Shown: positions 42,463-51,331, counted from the first letter of the stretch. The stretch is DNA of 64,000 nt from Mucilaginibacter sp. SMC90 (GCF_022811725.1 NZ_CP094527.1:1674001-1738000); one strand, 5' to 3'. Translations and numbers: made by a program. The notes: generated by a model not told the origin, from the letters alone.

Positions 42463-42801
42463 TTAGAATGAAGTCACACCATATTCCTCGTACTCTTCCC
42501 ATTCATCCGGTGTCATTCCTGATCCGCTGTCGTCATAACCGCTGTCATAATCGTCGTAGTCATTGCTGCTGCTGTCATCATATCCGGGGGCATCATAAAA
42601 ATCATCATCGCTGCCTGTCGATGAACTGCTGGAATCATCATAATCGTCGAAATCATAAAACTCGTCCTGGTCATTATTCGAATATCCCATATTTTCCAGG
42701 GTACTGGTTGTCGCGTTCGCGGCGGCAGTCTGAACGGATTCCGCTGACTGACCTGAATTCTCCGCATTGAAGGCGGCTTCGGCAGCTGCCAGCTGCACAG
42801 C
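42463..42801 (-). pseudogene. Acidic Asp/Ser/Tyr-rich peptide gene, 5' end removed by IS21
   Basis: About 112 residues remain. An Ala-rich helical segment (SPAVQLAAAEAAFNAENSGQ) is followed by low-complexity repeats of Asp, Ser, Tyr and Gly (DEFYDFDDYDDSSSSSTGSD, SSSNDYDDYDSGYDDSGSG) and ends EEYEEYGVTSF. The open frame continues into IS21 terminal repeats up to 42897, but that N-terminus is IS sequence, so the native leader is gone. It lies 11 nt before the C39-ABC gene on the same strand and is the probable export substrate. No family recognised. Confidence 0.6.
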
Positions 42802-42958
42802 TGGAGAATTCGCTGATATTGACCACCTGATTTCGGCGCAAACTGACCACCGATTCCGCGGGAAAGTGACCACCTGATTTCGGAGGAAACTGACCACCCC
42901 GAACGAGCCGCTTATGCTGTAGAAGCAGGCCTATTTTTGAGGTTTAACAACTTCACTA

Positions 42959-44509
42959 ATGGCCAACACTACGATAAGCATGAGTAAGATAAGACAGATC
43001 CTAAGGATGTACAGCCAGGGCCGCAGCAAGCTATCGATAGCGGCCCAGACCGGCGTGTCACGCAATACCGCAAAGAAGTACCTTATTGCGTTCGATGCCA
43101 GCGGCTTTACGTTCGAAGAGATCAATACCCTTAATGATAAAGAGCTGGAGGACTTCTTTGGCAAAAGCAGTGAACGCCCTCCGGACAAGCGGATGGTAGC
43201 CCTGCAACGATGTTTCCCGCAAATAGATAAAGAGCTAAAGCGGGTCGGTATGAACCGCCGCATCCTGTGGGAAGCTTATATCAAAGAGTTCCCTGACGGG
43301 TTCAAATACACCCAATTCTGCTTTTATTACAACCAGTGGAAAGCCCGCGTGAACCCCACAATGCACCTGGATCATAAAGCCGGTGATAAGCTGTATGTGG
43401 ACTTTGCCGGTGAAAAGCTAAGCATAACGGACAAGGATACCGGTGAGGTCATTGAGGCCGAGGTGTTCGTTGCTATCCTTGGCGCCAGTCAATTGACCTA
43501 TGTTGAAGCTGTGCTGAGCCAGCAGAAAGAAGACTTTATAGCAGCCTGCGAGAATGCCCTGCACTTTTATGGCGGCGTACCTGCCGCCATCGTTCCCGAC
43601 AACCTGAAGGCTGCCGTTACCAAAAGCAACCGCTATGAGCCAACACTGAACGAGACCTTTGCCGACTTTGCCGACCATTACGGAACGACCATCTTACCAG
43701 CGAGGGCGTACCGCCCTCGCGACAAAGCACTGGTAGAAGGAGCTGTTAAGATCGTTTACAGCCGTATCTACGCACCTATTCGCAAAGAGGCCTATCATAC
43801 CCTTGCAGAACTGAACACAGCGGTCAAGGTCGCTTTAGAAGCACATAACAGCCAGCCGCTGAAAGGCCGCAATTACAGCAGAAAGCTCCAGTTCGAGGAG
43901 ATAGAACGCCAGGCTCTCTCGCCATTACCGGCATTACGTTATGAGTTCAAACGGCAGCACCAGGCCACCGTAATGAAGAACGGGCATGTTTGTCTTGGTA
44001 TCGACAAACACTACTACAGCGTACCGTACCGCTTCATCGGCAGGAAGGTCAAACTGCTGTATTCCCGCACCAACGTAGAGGTCTATTACCACTACGAACG
44101 CATTGCCATGCACAGGCGTATCAAAAGCCCTTACAGCTATACTACGGATAAAGACCACCTGGCTTCGACACACCGCTTTATGACCGAATGGACACCCGAT
44201 AAGTTCCTGGAATGGGCGGCATCCATTCATGAGGATGTGAGGCTTTACATCCTGAAGATACTGGACCGGAAGCAACACCCGGAACAAGCTTACCGCTCCT
44301 GTATCGGTATCCTCAGCCTGGCGCGTAAGGCAGGTAACGAAAGGCTGGCCAGTGCCTGCAGGCGTGCACTCGGTTATGGCGTTTATAACTACAAGACTAT
44401 ACAGCAGATACTGGAGAACAAGATGGACAGCTACGAGGATAGCTTATTTGCTGACGAACTGCCTATGCCCAGCCATGACAATATCCGTGGAGAGAACTAC
44501 TATAAATAA
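42959..44509 (+). CDS. istA: IS21-family transposase IstA
   Basis: A 516-residue DDE transposase. The N-terminal helix-turn-helix is LSIAAQTGVSRNTAKKYL. The rve-type catalytic core has Asp in KLYVDFAGEKL, the second Asp in AIVPDNLKAAV and Glu in KALVEGAVKIVYSRIYAP. The C-terminal part contains the Mu-like beta-barrel (HVCLGIDKHYYSVPYRFIGRKVKLLYS). Full length for the family, so the element may be active. Confidence 0.95.
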   Translation: MANTTISMSKIRQILRMYSQGRSKLSIAAQTGVSRNTAKKYLIAFDASGFTFEEINTLNDKELEDFFGKSSERPPDKRMVALQRCFPQIDKELKRVGMNRRILWEAYIKEFPDGFKYTQFCFYYNQWKARVNPTMHLDHKAGDKLYVDFAGEKLSITDKDTGEVIEAEVFVAILGASQLTYVEAVLSQQKEDFIAACENALHFYGGVPAAIVPDNLKAAVTKSNRYEPTLNETFADFADHYGTTILPARAYRPRDKALVEGAVKIVYSRIYAPIRKEAYHTLAELNTAVKVALEAHNSQPLKGRNYSRKLQFEEIERQALSPLPALRYEFKRQHQATVMKNGHVCLGIDKHYYSVPYRFIGRKVKLLYSRTNVEVYYHYERIAMHRRIKSPYSYTTDKDHLASTHRFMTEWTPDKFLEWAASIHEDVRLYILKILDRKQHPEQAYRSCIGILSLARKAGNERLASACRRALGYGVYNYKTIQQILENKMDSYEDSLFADELPMPSHDNIRGENYYK

Positions 44510-44529
44510 CCATTAATAAATAGATCGAT

Positions 44530-45291
44530 ATGAACACGAACACCTTGGACAAACTTCGCAAGCTGAAGTTCTTTGGCATGTACCATGCCTTTAAAAGCTG
44601 CCTGGAAACGGGCCAGACCGCTGAATACACTACTGATGAACTGCTGGCTCACCTGGTAGAGGCCGAATGGGACGACCGGCAGAACAGGCGCATAGAGCGT
44701 ACCATCATGTACGCCAAGTTCCGCTATAAAGCATCGGTAGAGAACATTCATTATCATGCAGATCGCAGCATCGACCGCAACCAGGTGATGCGTTTGGCAG
44801 ACTGTCACTTTATTGACCGTAATGAGAACCTGCTGATCACAGGCAGCACCGGTATCGGCAAAAGCTACATTGCTTCTGCTATCGGACACCAGGCCTGCAT
44901 ACTGGGTTACCGCGTGTTCTATGCCAGTACACCCAAGCTCTTCGCTAAGCTGAAGATGGCCAAGGCAGATGGTTCCTACATGAAGGATGTCGCCAAACTG
45001 GAACGCCAGCAACTACTGATCCTGGATGACTTCGGTATACAGCCTTTTGATGCGCAGAGCAGGGCTGCACTGATGGAGATCATTGAGGACAGGCACGGTA
45101 AGACATCGCTGATCATCACCTCTCAGCTGCCGGTCAGTAAATGGTATGAGGTCATTGGTGAAAAGACGATCGCTGATGCTATCCTTGACCGTATCGTGCA
45201 TGATGCGCACCGGATGGAACTGAAAGGAGAGTCGATGAGAAAAAGAAGGCCGGCAGAGCCCGAAAAAAGCTATCTGCAAAACACACTTTAA
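44530..45291 (+). CDS. istB: IS21-family helper ATPase IstB
   Basis: A 253-residue AAA+ ATPase related to DnaA/DnaC: Walker A GSTGIGKSYIA, Walker B LLILDDFGIQPF, sensor region SLIITSQLPVSKWYEVIGE. It assists IstA in target choice. It begins 21 nt after istA, as usual. Confidence 0.95.
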   Translation: MNTNTLDKLRKLKFFGMYHAFKSCLETGQTAEYTTDELLAHLVEAEWDDRQNRRIERTIMYAKFRYKASVENIHYHADRSIDRNQVMRLADCHFIDRNENLLITGSTGIGKSYIASAIGHQACILGYRVFYASTPKLFAKLKMAKADGSYMKDVAKLERQQLLILDDFGIQPFDAQSRAALMEIIEDRHGKTSLIITSQLPVSKWYEVIGEKTIADAILDRIVHDAHRMELKGESMRKRRPAEPEKSYLQNTL

Positions 45292-45301
45292 ATAACTACT
45301 T

Positions 45302-47044
45302 TTGACAACGCTTCTACAGCGTTCGCTGCGCTCGTTCGCCAGCACTTTAGGTGGTCAATTTGCCACGGAATCACCTGGTCAACTTCTCCGTATTATACAG
45401 TTTTGTTCCCTCGCCGGGGCGCTGATGGTCAGCCTCTCCATGGATAATATTTCCAAACTGATCAGCACAGGCCTCGGTAAGGATAAGTGGAACGTGGAGG
45501 CTGAAAGCTTTATGCAGCCGGTTAAATTGGTGGAAACTCCTTACTCGGTCAATATTCCCATGTTGTTTTATTACAACAAGCGGGTAAGGAAAGGATGGAT
45601 GAACCTGTGCAACATCTTCAGGGGGACGATCCTTATTGGTACGCCTGGGAGCGGAAAGTCCTTTAGTATTGTTAACCCCTTTATCAGGCAATTGATTGCC
45701 AAAGGCTTTGCCGTTTGTGTCTACGATTTCAAGTTTCCGGACCTTGGCCGCATCGCCTATTACCATTACCTGCTTGCCAGGCAGGGCGGCAAAATGAAAG
45801 GCTTTCAATTTCATGTGATCAATCTCGATGATGTGGAAAAAAGCCGCCGTATCAATCCCTGGCGTTCCGGGTATATCAGGACGCTTGCAGATGCCGCAGA
45901 AACAGCGGAAGGATTAGTAGAGGCGCTGAAAAAAGGGGACAGCTCGGGAGGCAGCGACCAGTTCTTTACGCAATCCGCTATCAATTTTCTTGCATCATGC
46001 GTGTATTTTTTGAGTAAATATGAAGGCGGTAAATATTCCAGCCCTCCGCATGTCCTGGCCTTCCTGAACCGCTCTTACGAGGAGATCTTTAACGCACTGG
46101 TTTCCGAGCCGGAACTTAAATCCCTGATGTCGCCCTTCATGACGGCATACAACGCCAAGGCGTTTGATCAACTGGAAGGGCAGATCGGAACACTTAAAGT
46201 ATTTATAAGCCGATTGGCAACGAAGGAAGTTTTTTGGGTATTCTCCGGTGACGACTTTGATCTGAAGATCTCGTCCAAAGAGCATCCGGGCATCCTGGTG
46301 TTGGCCAACGATCCCAATACGCAGAATATCAATTCGGCCTGTTACTCCATTATTATCAACCGGCTCACTAAGCTGATCAACACCAAGGGCAACCTGCCAT
46401 CCGCTTTGGTCGTGGATGAAGTGCCTACGCTATTCGTTCATAAGATCGAAAACCTGATCGCAACTGCGAGAAGTAATAAGGTAGCGGTGCTGCTCGGCCT
46501 GCAGGAGCTGCCGCAGTTCAATCAACAGTACGGGAAAGATACTGCTGCGACAATCACTTCCGTAGTCGGCAATGTGCTGTCAGGCTCGGTCAGGAACAAG
46601 GAAACCCTGGAATGGCTTGAACGGCTGTTTGGTAAATCCAAACAGATCGGGGAGGGCCTTTCTATTGACCGCAACAAAACTTCAACCTCCCTGAACGAAA
46701 AGCTGGAGGACCTGATCCCCGCGGGGAAAATTGCTTCGCTCAATGCGGGTGAACTGGTCGGCCTCATAGCTGCCGATGCACAGGAGAAATTCACCGGACA
46801 ATTTAATACCTCAGCAGTCCACTGCAGGGTAAACCTGGATATGAAGCAAATTGCCCGTGAGGAAAAAGGCTATAAACCTTTGCCGGTGTATTATGACTTC
46901 GGGGATAGTAAAGAGGCTACACTCACTCAAAACTTCTTCAGGATAACCCAGGAAATACATGATGTCGTCCTGAAGTTCAAGACCTTTTCTACGGTATCAC
47001 CGGCCAACATCGCCAAAGGGACATTTAAATCTCAAGCATCATGA
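45302..47044 (+). CDS. MobC/TraG-type coupling protein, N-terminal membrane domain lost
   Basis: The frame starts at a TTG inside IS21, so the first 33 residues are IS-derived. Native sequence begins about residue 34; the first native Met is at 45425. The soluble ATPase part is complete: NIFRGTILIGTPGSGKSFSI (Walker A, residues 113-120), FAVCVYDFKFPDLGRIAYYHY and LPSALVVDEVPTLFVH (Walker B, about 372). Bacteroidota MobC/TraG proteins begin with several membrane helices, which are absent here. Without them, docking to the conjugation channel is unlikely. No relaxase gene is upstream. Confidence 0.85.
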   Translation: MTTLLQRSLRSFASTLGGQFATESPGQLLRIIQFCSLAGALMVSLSMDNISKLISTGLGKDKWNVEAESFMQPVKLVETPYSVNIPMLFYYNKRVRKGWMNLCNIFRGTILIGTPGSGKSFSIVNPFIRQLIAKGFAVCVYDFKFPDLGRIAYYHYLLARQGGKMKGFQFHVINLDDVEKSRRINPWRSGYIRTLADAAETAEGLVEALKKGDSSGGSDQFFTQSAINFLASCVYFLSKYEGGKYSSPPHVLAFLNRSYEEIFNALVSEPELKSLMSPFMTAYNAKAFDQLEGQIGTLKVFISRLATKEVFWVFSGDDFDLKISSKEHPGILVLANDPNTQNINSACYSIIINRLTKLINTKGNLPSALVVDEVPTLFVHKIENLIATARSNKVAVLLGLQELPQFNQQYGKDTAATITSVVGNVLSGSVRNKETLEWLERLFGKSKQIGEGLSIDRNKTSTSLNEKLEDLIPAGKIASLNAGELVGLIAADAQEKFTGQFNTSAVHCRVNLDMKQIAREEKGYKPLPVYYDFGDSKEATLTQNFFRITQEIHDVVLKFKTFSTVSPANIAKGTFKSQAS

Positions 47045-47451
47045 ACAATGAAGAATTGATAGGCCAAAACGTTCTGGTACATCCCGTGCTTTGGGGTGAT
47101 CCAGCAGAAAAGAATGGCGAGATAGGGGAAATTACAGAGGCCAACATAGAGGATGACTTGATTCGCGTAAAATTCGATGATGGAAAATATGGTTTTTATG
47201 GAAGCAATGCATTGCTGGTATTCCGTACACCAGATGAAATCTATGATCACCTCAAGCAAAATGTCGATAATCTTTACTCTTGGGAATTTAAAGACCTCAC
47301 TAGTATTGCGCTTCTCTTAGATTATGGTAAAGAGCCTCAGTCATTAACAGCCATGAAAATGGTACGGGAACACCCCGAATCTTTACAGGTCAGCATGATT
47401 TCGATCGAAGATAAACTGAAAAACGCGCAAGCGCGACAGTTAGGCCGCTGA
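47041..47451 (+). CDS. Element protein with SH3-like N-terminus (paralogue of 47499)
   Basis: A 136-residue protein. The first 60 residues resemble a small beta-barrel (LIGQNVLVHPVLWGDPAEKNGEIGEI, then DDLIRVKFDDGKYGFY). The remainder is helical. It shares the layout and the motif K-N-G/G-N-I/E-G-x-I-T with the next gene, so the two are diverged duplicates. Overlaps the coupling-protein gene by 4 nt. Confidence 0.6.
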   Translation: MNNEELIGQNVLVHPVLWGDPAEKNGEIGEITEANIEDDLIRVKFDDGKYGFYGSNALLVFRTPDEIYDHLKQNVDNLYSWEFKDLTSIALLLDYGKEPQSLTAMKMVREHPESLQVSMISIEDKLKNAQARQLGR

Positions 47452-47498
47452 TGATCCGCTTCCGGATCCAATCACGCTCAGACAGTAATAACAATAAC

Positions 47499-47909
47499 AT
47501 GAAAAATAATGAACTATTGGGCACACTGGCCCTAGTAAACCCGGAGCTGGAACACGACCCCGGCGGGAGGAAAGGAAATATCGGTATTATAACCTATGTA
47601 GACAGCCTGGAGAATCAGGTTTACCTGAGCTTCGAGGCTGGGGGTGAGGGCCGTTACCCGGCTGCTGAGCTCATGCGGCTGAAAGACAGGGACAGGTTTT
47701 TTCCGGACCTGATGAAAAACGCGTCGAATCTTGACCTGAACGATTTTAAAGCGCTCTTTAAGATCAGTAACCTTCAGGATATGGGCCGCGGACAGGATCA
47801 ATGGCAGGCTTTGGAAATCGCACGAGATAATCCTGGTGTTTGGGAAGGCAGCCTGGAATCATTGAGCGAAAGTATTTCCTATATCAAAGCCAGCATGATC
47901 GGCAGGTGA
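47499..47909 (+). CDS. Element protein, paralogue of the preceding gene
   Basis: 137 residues from ATG 47499 (MKNNELLGTLALVNPELEHD); the longer frame from 47451 adds a polar, unlikely N-terminus. It has the same barrel-like pattern as its neighbour (GRKGNIGIITYVDSLENQVYLSF) and a helical tail ending SISYIKASMIGR. The stop overlaps the GTG start of the peptidase gene. Confidence 0.6.
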   Translation: MKNNELLGTLALVNPELEHDPGGRKGNIGIITYVDSLENQVYLSFEAGGEGRYPAAELMRLKDRDRFFPDLMKNASNLDLNDFKALFKISNLQDMGRGQDQWQALEIARDNPGVWEGSLESLSESISYIKASMIGR

Positions 47910-49495
47910 AAGGTTTATGGTTCCTTGCATTAATTTGTCTTCCTCTTAAAAGCCTGAAAGTCACCTCGGGATTTGGGTATCGCATCCATCCGCTGACCGG
48001 TAAATTCTGGCTGCATGCCGGAACCGACCTTCGCGCGCATCATGATACGGTATTCGCCATCGCGGATGGTCGGGTCAAGCAGGCCTGTACCAATAAGGCC
48101 TCCGGCAATTACATTTCAATCGAGCATGGTGGCTTCAGGTCTGGTTATGCGCATTTGAGCAAATTCCTGGTTGCGCGCAACGAACACGTATTTGCAGGGC
48201 AACCGATCGGGATCACCGGGGCAACCGGCTGCGTAACAGCAGAACACCTGCATTTTTCTATTCGGTACCAGGGACGCAGTACCGATCCGCTTCAATTTCT
48301 TTATCAAATCTTAATCTGTAAAACTATGGCTAACAACTTTAAGCCGCTGCATGAAATTGTGGCGAACAAACTGATCTCAGAATTAAAAAATGGCACATCT
48401 TTATTACAAAAGCCGGTAAAAGATAATGGTTCGCCTGCTTTTGTAACGCCTGTCAACGCCAACACCGGAAAAGGCTACAGCGCCCTGAACGCCATTAACC
48501 TCGCTAACCGGGGGTACGATGATCCGCGCTGGCTATCCGCTAAAGAGGCAAGCTTCAGCGGTTATTTCGTAAAAGAAGGCGCTAAAGGTACGCTGATCAG
48601 CTTTCCGAAAACGAGCGATATCCAGGCAATGCGTGACCATAACGGCGGCAAGATCCTCGATGAAGAGGGTAAAACACAGGTCAGGGTGGTGGATTATGAC
48701 AAGCCGCAGAACGCCACGGCCTTCCTGTTCAACGCTTCCCAGATCAACAGGATCACGTCGCTGGAAGAATATCTGAAAGAAACAACACCGGCGAACGACC
48801 TTTCGCCAATTGAGAAAGCCGCAAAGCTGATCGCCAATAGTAATGCGGTCATCGTACACGGCGGAAAGGAAGCGTTTTACGATAAGGTAAAGGATGAGAT
48901 CCATATGCCTGAAAAGGACCGGTTTGAAAACGAAACCGCTTACTATCAATCCGCTGTACATCAGTTGGTCCACTGGAGTGGTCATGAAAGCCGTCTTAAC
49001 CGCCCGATGGATGGGATGTTCGGTTCCCTGGAATATGGCAGGGAAGAATTCCGCGCGGCGCTGGGTGCCATGATCATCGGCGGCGAACTGAAACTCGGTC
49101 ATCATTTCCCGCACCATGCGGCGTACGCAGGAACATGGGCAAAGATGCTTAAGGATGACCCTTTCCAGATGTCAAGGGCCTCTAATGATGCGCAAAGAGC
49201 TGCAAACCTCTTGCTCGGGGTCAGCCGCAAACAGGAGCAGGACCTCGCACCCGAGGAGCAGCGCGGGTTTGAAAAAGGAGAGGAGATCGTTTATAATGAT
49301 ACGACCTATAAGGTGCTCGAATTAAGAAACAACAAAAGCATCAAAGTAGAAAATGAGCTTGGTGCAAAGAATGTATTTAAACCGACGGACGGGATCTATA
49401 ATTCATTGCTGGAGGCGAAATACAACGCACCCAAAATTGAAACAGCGATAACGGAACAACAGGAACAAGAACAAACTACCAAAATAGGGAGGTAA
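47906..49495 (+). CDS. M23 peptidase fused in frame to ArdC-like antirestriction protein
   Basis: GTG 47906 (overlapping the previous stop) gives a signal-like start (KGLWFLALICLPL) and an M23 endopeptidase: HAGTDLRA supplies the zinc His and Asp, and AEHLHFSI the HxH motif. At 48326 an ArdC-type start (MANNFKPLHEIVANKLISEL) follows without a stop. The ArdC half has the ssDNA-binding region (GYSALNAINLANRGYDDPRW) and the zincin HQLVHWSGHESRL. The two proteins are normally separate in related elements as I know them, so an indel near 48320 may have fused them, or ArdC may start internally at 48326. Confidence 0.8.
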   Translation: MKGLWFLALICLPLKSLKVTSGFGYRIHPLTGKFWLHAGTDLRAHHDTVFAIADGRVKQACTNKASGNYISIEHGGFRSGYAHLSKFLVARNEHVFAGQPIGITGATGCVTAEHLHFSIRYQGRSTDPLQFLYQILICKTMANNFKPLHEIVANKLISELKNGTSLLQKPVKDNGSPAFVTPVNANTGKGYSALNAINLANRGYDDPRWLSAKEASFSGYFVKEGAKGTLISFPKTSDIQAMRDHNGGKILDEEGKTQVRVVDYDKPQNATAFLFNASQINRITSLEEYLKETTPANDLSPIEKAAKLIANSNAVIVHGGKEAFYDKVKDEIHMPEKDRFENETAYYQSAVHQLVHWSGHESRLNRPMDGMFGSLEYGREEFRAALGAMIIGGELKLGHHFPHHAAYAGTWAKMLKDDPFQMSRASNDAQRAANLLLGVSRKQEQDLAPEEQRGFEKGEEIVYNDTTYKVLELRNNKSIKVENELGAKNVFKPTDGIYNSLLEAKYNAPKIETAITEQQEQEQTTKIGR

Positions 49496-49496
49496 A

Positions 49497-50273
49497 ATGC
49501 ACCTGGTCAAATTTAAACAATCGGAATTGCCCATGGATGATCTCGAGACCATCGGCCTGGCGGCCGAAGGCCGCCTGTTGATCAAAGACGATGATCTGAA
49601 CGCACTCCTTTCGGGTCGCCGCTCCTCCCTGCTCCGGCTTGAGAACCTTAAAGACGACAGGATCCGCATTGCCGCCATGGAAGCTAAAGTATCGTTGCGG
49701 GTTAATGAGCAGGGGAAACCCGGCCTGCTGATCCATCCGGTCTATCATAAACCGTCAACACCCGATTTCCTGGAAGACGATGAAGCTGAATTATTGGAGA
49801 AAGGCGAAGTAGCCAATCTGCAGAAAGTAGTCAGCGACGGCATGGGCGGAAAAAAAGAGCTACTGGTGGAGTACGATCCGGAAACAAGAGAGTTTATTGT
49901 TTCTGATACCGATCTGGTCCAGGCTCCGGACATGGTCAACAACGAACGCTTAACACCCGCTCAAAAAGAACGGTACCGGAAAGGGAAAGAGGTTGAAATT
50001 GAAGACCATACCAAATTTAGTTATTCCGCGGTCGATAAGCATGGCATGCGAGCCAATAAAATGGCGCTGATCGCCTCTATACTCATGGATGCCGGCATGT
50101 CTTATGTGCTTTACAAAGGATTGAATGCGCTTTTCAACAGGAAAAGGGACCCGGAAGACTCCGCAAAATTAAGCCCGGGCTATCACCAGGCCTTCGAATA
50201 TTTCCAGGCTGACAATCCGGTTAAAGACAACCGGCATATCCAGGTTGATGCTAAACGAAGAAGTTTCAGGTAA
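49497..50273 (+). CDS. DUF4099-domain element protein
   Basis: A 258-residue protein starting 1 nt after the ArdC stop, with a GGGAGG ribosome-binding site just before it. The first half matches DUF4099 (GLAAEGRLLIKDDDLNALLSGRRSSLLRLENL, IHPVYHKP). The middle has KELLVEYDPETREFIVSDTDLVQAPD and the C-terminus a short hydrophobic helix (MALIASILMDAGMSYVLYKGL). These proteins are common in Bacteroidota conjugative elements; function unknown. Confidence 0.7.
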   Translation: MHLVKFKQSELPMDDLETIGLAAEGRLLIKDDDLNALLSGRRSSLLRLENLKDDRIRIAAMEAKVSLRVNEQGKPGLLIHPVYHKPSTPDFLEDDEAELLEKGEVANLQKVVSDGMGGKKELLVEYDPETREFIVSDTDLVQAPDMVNNERLTPAQKERYRKGKEVEIEDHTKFSYSAVDKHGMRANKMALIASILMDAGMSYVLYKGLNALFNRKRDPEDSAKLSPGYHQAFEYFQADNPVKDNRHIQVDAKRRSFR

Positions 50274-50860
50274 TGGTACCGCTTCTGAATAAACTGGGAG
50301 TACCCCTTGAGGTCCAGCAGTTTTTCGGCTGCCGTGTCAGGTTCGACTTTGGTAGTGACGCCGAGTTGTTTGACGAAGGCTTTCATTATGTCCCGGCTAC
50401 TTCCGGCATTTGCCGGTTTGGCCTCCCCACAGCAAGGTTAGTTATATTATGCTGCTCGGTTATGGAAGCCATAGCCTACTTAACCTTGAAACGCCACCGC
50501 TATCCCGATCTGGGTGCGGTGGCTTGTGTTGCCGTTGGCAGCCTGCCTTCTGTGCTTCAGATCGATGAGGTTAGATCGAAATATGGGAAATGTAAATTTA
50601 TATTGCTGTTCGGCGATGACCTGACAGGGAAAGCGATGGATATCTTTGTCGCCTGCGCAATCATCGGACTTGCCGTCGGGCTCAAGTTGAAACCTGAACA
50701 CATCCTGATAACCTGTAACGGCCGGAGCATGGTTTTGCTGCACGAAAAGTTATCACTTCACGCTTTTCAGCAAATGTTTGGCATCAGAACACTTTGCCGG
50801 ACCGATAAAGCCCGAGGGAACAATACCTTTCTGCTCCAGTTGCTCGGTACAGCCAGTTGA
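50273..50860 (+). CDS. Element protein with Toprim-like features, unknown
   Basis: A 195-residue protein whose first codon overlaps the previous stop region. Alternating strand/helix segments (ARLVILCCSVMEAIAYL, PSVLQIDEVR, KFILLFGDDLTGKAMDIF) suggest an alpha/beta fold such as Toprim, but the acidic motifs are not convincing. It could be linked to element replication. An intrinsic terminator follows at 50879. Confidence 0.55.
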   Translation: MVPLLNKLGVPLEVQQFFGCRVRFDFGSDAELFDEGFHYVPATSGICRFGLPTARLVILCCSVMEAIAYLTLKRHRYPDLGAVACVAVGSLPSVLQIDEVRSKYGKCKFILLFGDDLTGKAMDIFVACAIIGLAVGLKLKPEHILITCNGRSMVLLHEKLSLHAFQQMFGIRTLCRTDKARGNNTFLLQLLGTAS

Positions 50861-50878
50861 AGGATTTTCTTTAATGTT

Positions 50879-50913
50879 ATCCACAATTGATCTCCGTAAA
50901 TGTGGATTTTTTT
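50879..50913 (+). terminator. Intrinsic terminator after the coupling-protein operon
   Basis: ATCCACA (50879-50885) pairs with TGTGGAT (50901-50907), followed by six T residues. It closes the transcript that starts at the truncated coupling gene. Confidence 0.75.
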
Positions 50914-50977
50914 AAGTCATAATTAAAGTGTTATGCTTGTTTCCCGTTTCTTAAAGCGGTATTTTTAAATATTGAAT

Positions 50978-51211
50978 ATGATTAAGAATATCTTTTATTT
51001 TATTATTACAGCTTGCATCTCCACTTTCGCATTTTGGGGATCTCTCGGTGCTAAAAACCCTTTTCCCTTATATGGAGTGATGCTGGGTATTTGGGCACTC
51101 TTTTTTTGGGGGCTCAACAACAGGATGAAAAAAGATGCCGCGAGGAGGTTCAATGAACGGATGTTTGCGGAATACATGCGCTCAAAAGCCCGTGGCCCCC
51201 GTCGTTACTGA
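50978..51211 (+). CDS. Small two-helix membrane protein
   Basis: 77 residues from ATG 50978. Two hydrophobic helices (KNIFYFIITACISTFAFWGSL and YGVMLGIWALFFWGL) are followed by a basic tail (RMKKDAARRF). No family recognised. Flanked by terminators on both sides, so it is a separate transcript. Confidence 0.5.
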   Translation: MIKNIFYFIITACISTFAFWGSLGAKNPFPLYGVMLGIWALFFWGLNNRMKKDAARRFNERMFAEYMRSKARGPRRY

Positions 51212-51297
51212 ATTGATAATAAGTTACAGCTGAATTTCTTTAATTTGCAGGATTATTCGTGCAGACACTCGCTGCACTTGTGATAAGGTTTAAGTTG

Positions 51298-51331
51298 AAA
51301 TCCCCGGCGGCGAGCGTTCGGGGATTTTTAT
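51298..51331 (+). terminator. Intrinsic terminator
   Basis: AAATCCCC (51298-51305) pairs with GGGGATTT (51320-51327), followed by a T-rich tail. It follows the small membrane protein gene by about 90 nt. Confidence 0.75.

Larger units (their letters stand above)
42802..45399 (+). mobile_element. IS21-family insertion sequence
   Basis: About 2.6 kb with istA and istB. Left-end TGACCACC repeats occur at 42820, 42844, 42867 and 42891, about 24 bp apart. The right end has the inverted copies GGTGGTCA (45350-45357) and CCTGGTCA (45374-45381), also 24 bp apart. The outer 23 bp at the two ends match at about 16 positions, starting TG at 42802 and ending CA at 45399. End coordinates are uncertain by a few bases. 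No convincing target duplication is seen (only an ACAG-like match), and genes on both sides are cut at their 5' ends. Confidence 0.85.

Noticed and set aside
42513..42770. Met/Ile-rich and His-rich frames antisense or out of frame to the acidic peptide gene
   Set aside because: They are mirror images of the GAT/GAC/TCA repeats that encode Asp and Ser; only the acidic frame lies 11 nt before, and on the same strand as, the ABC gene.
42792..45410. Target-site duplication of IS21
   Set aside because: Only ACAG-like matches at slightly shifted ends; not convincing given the unrelated truncated flanks.
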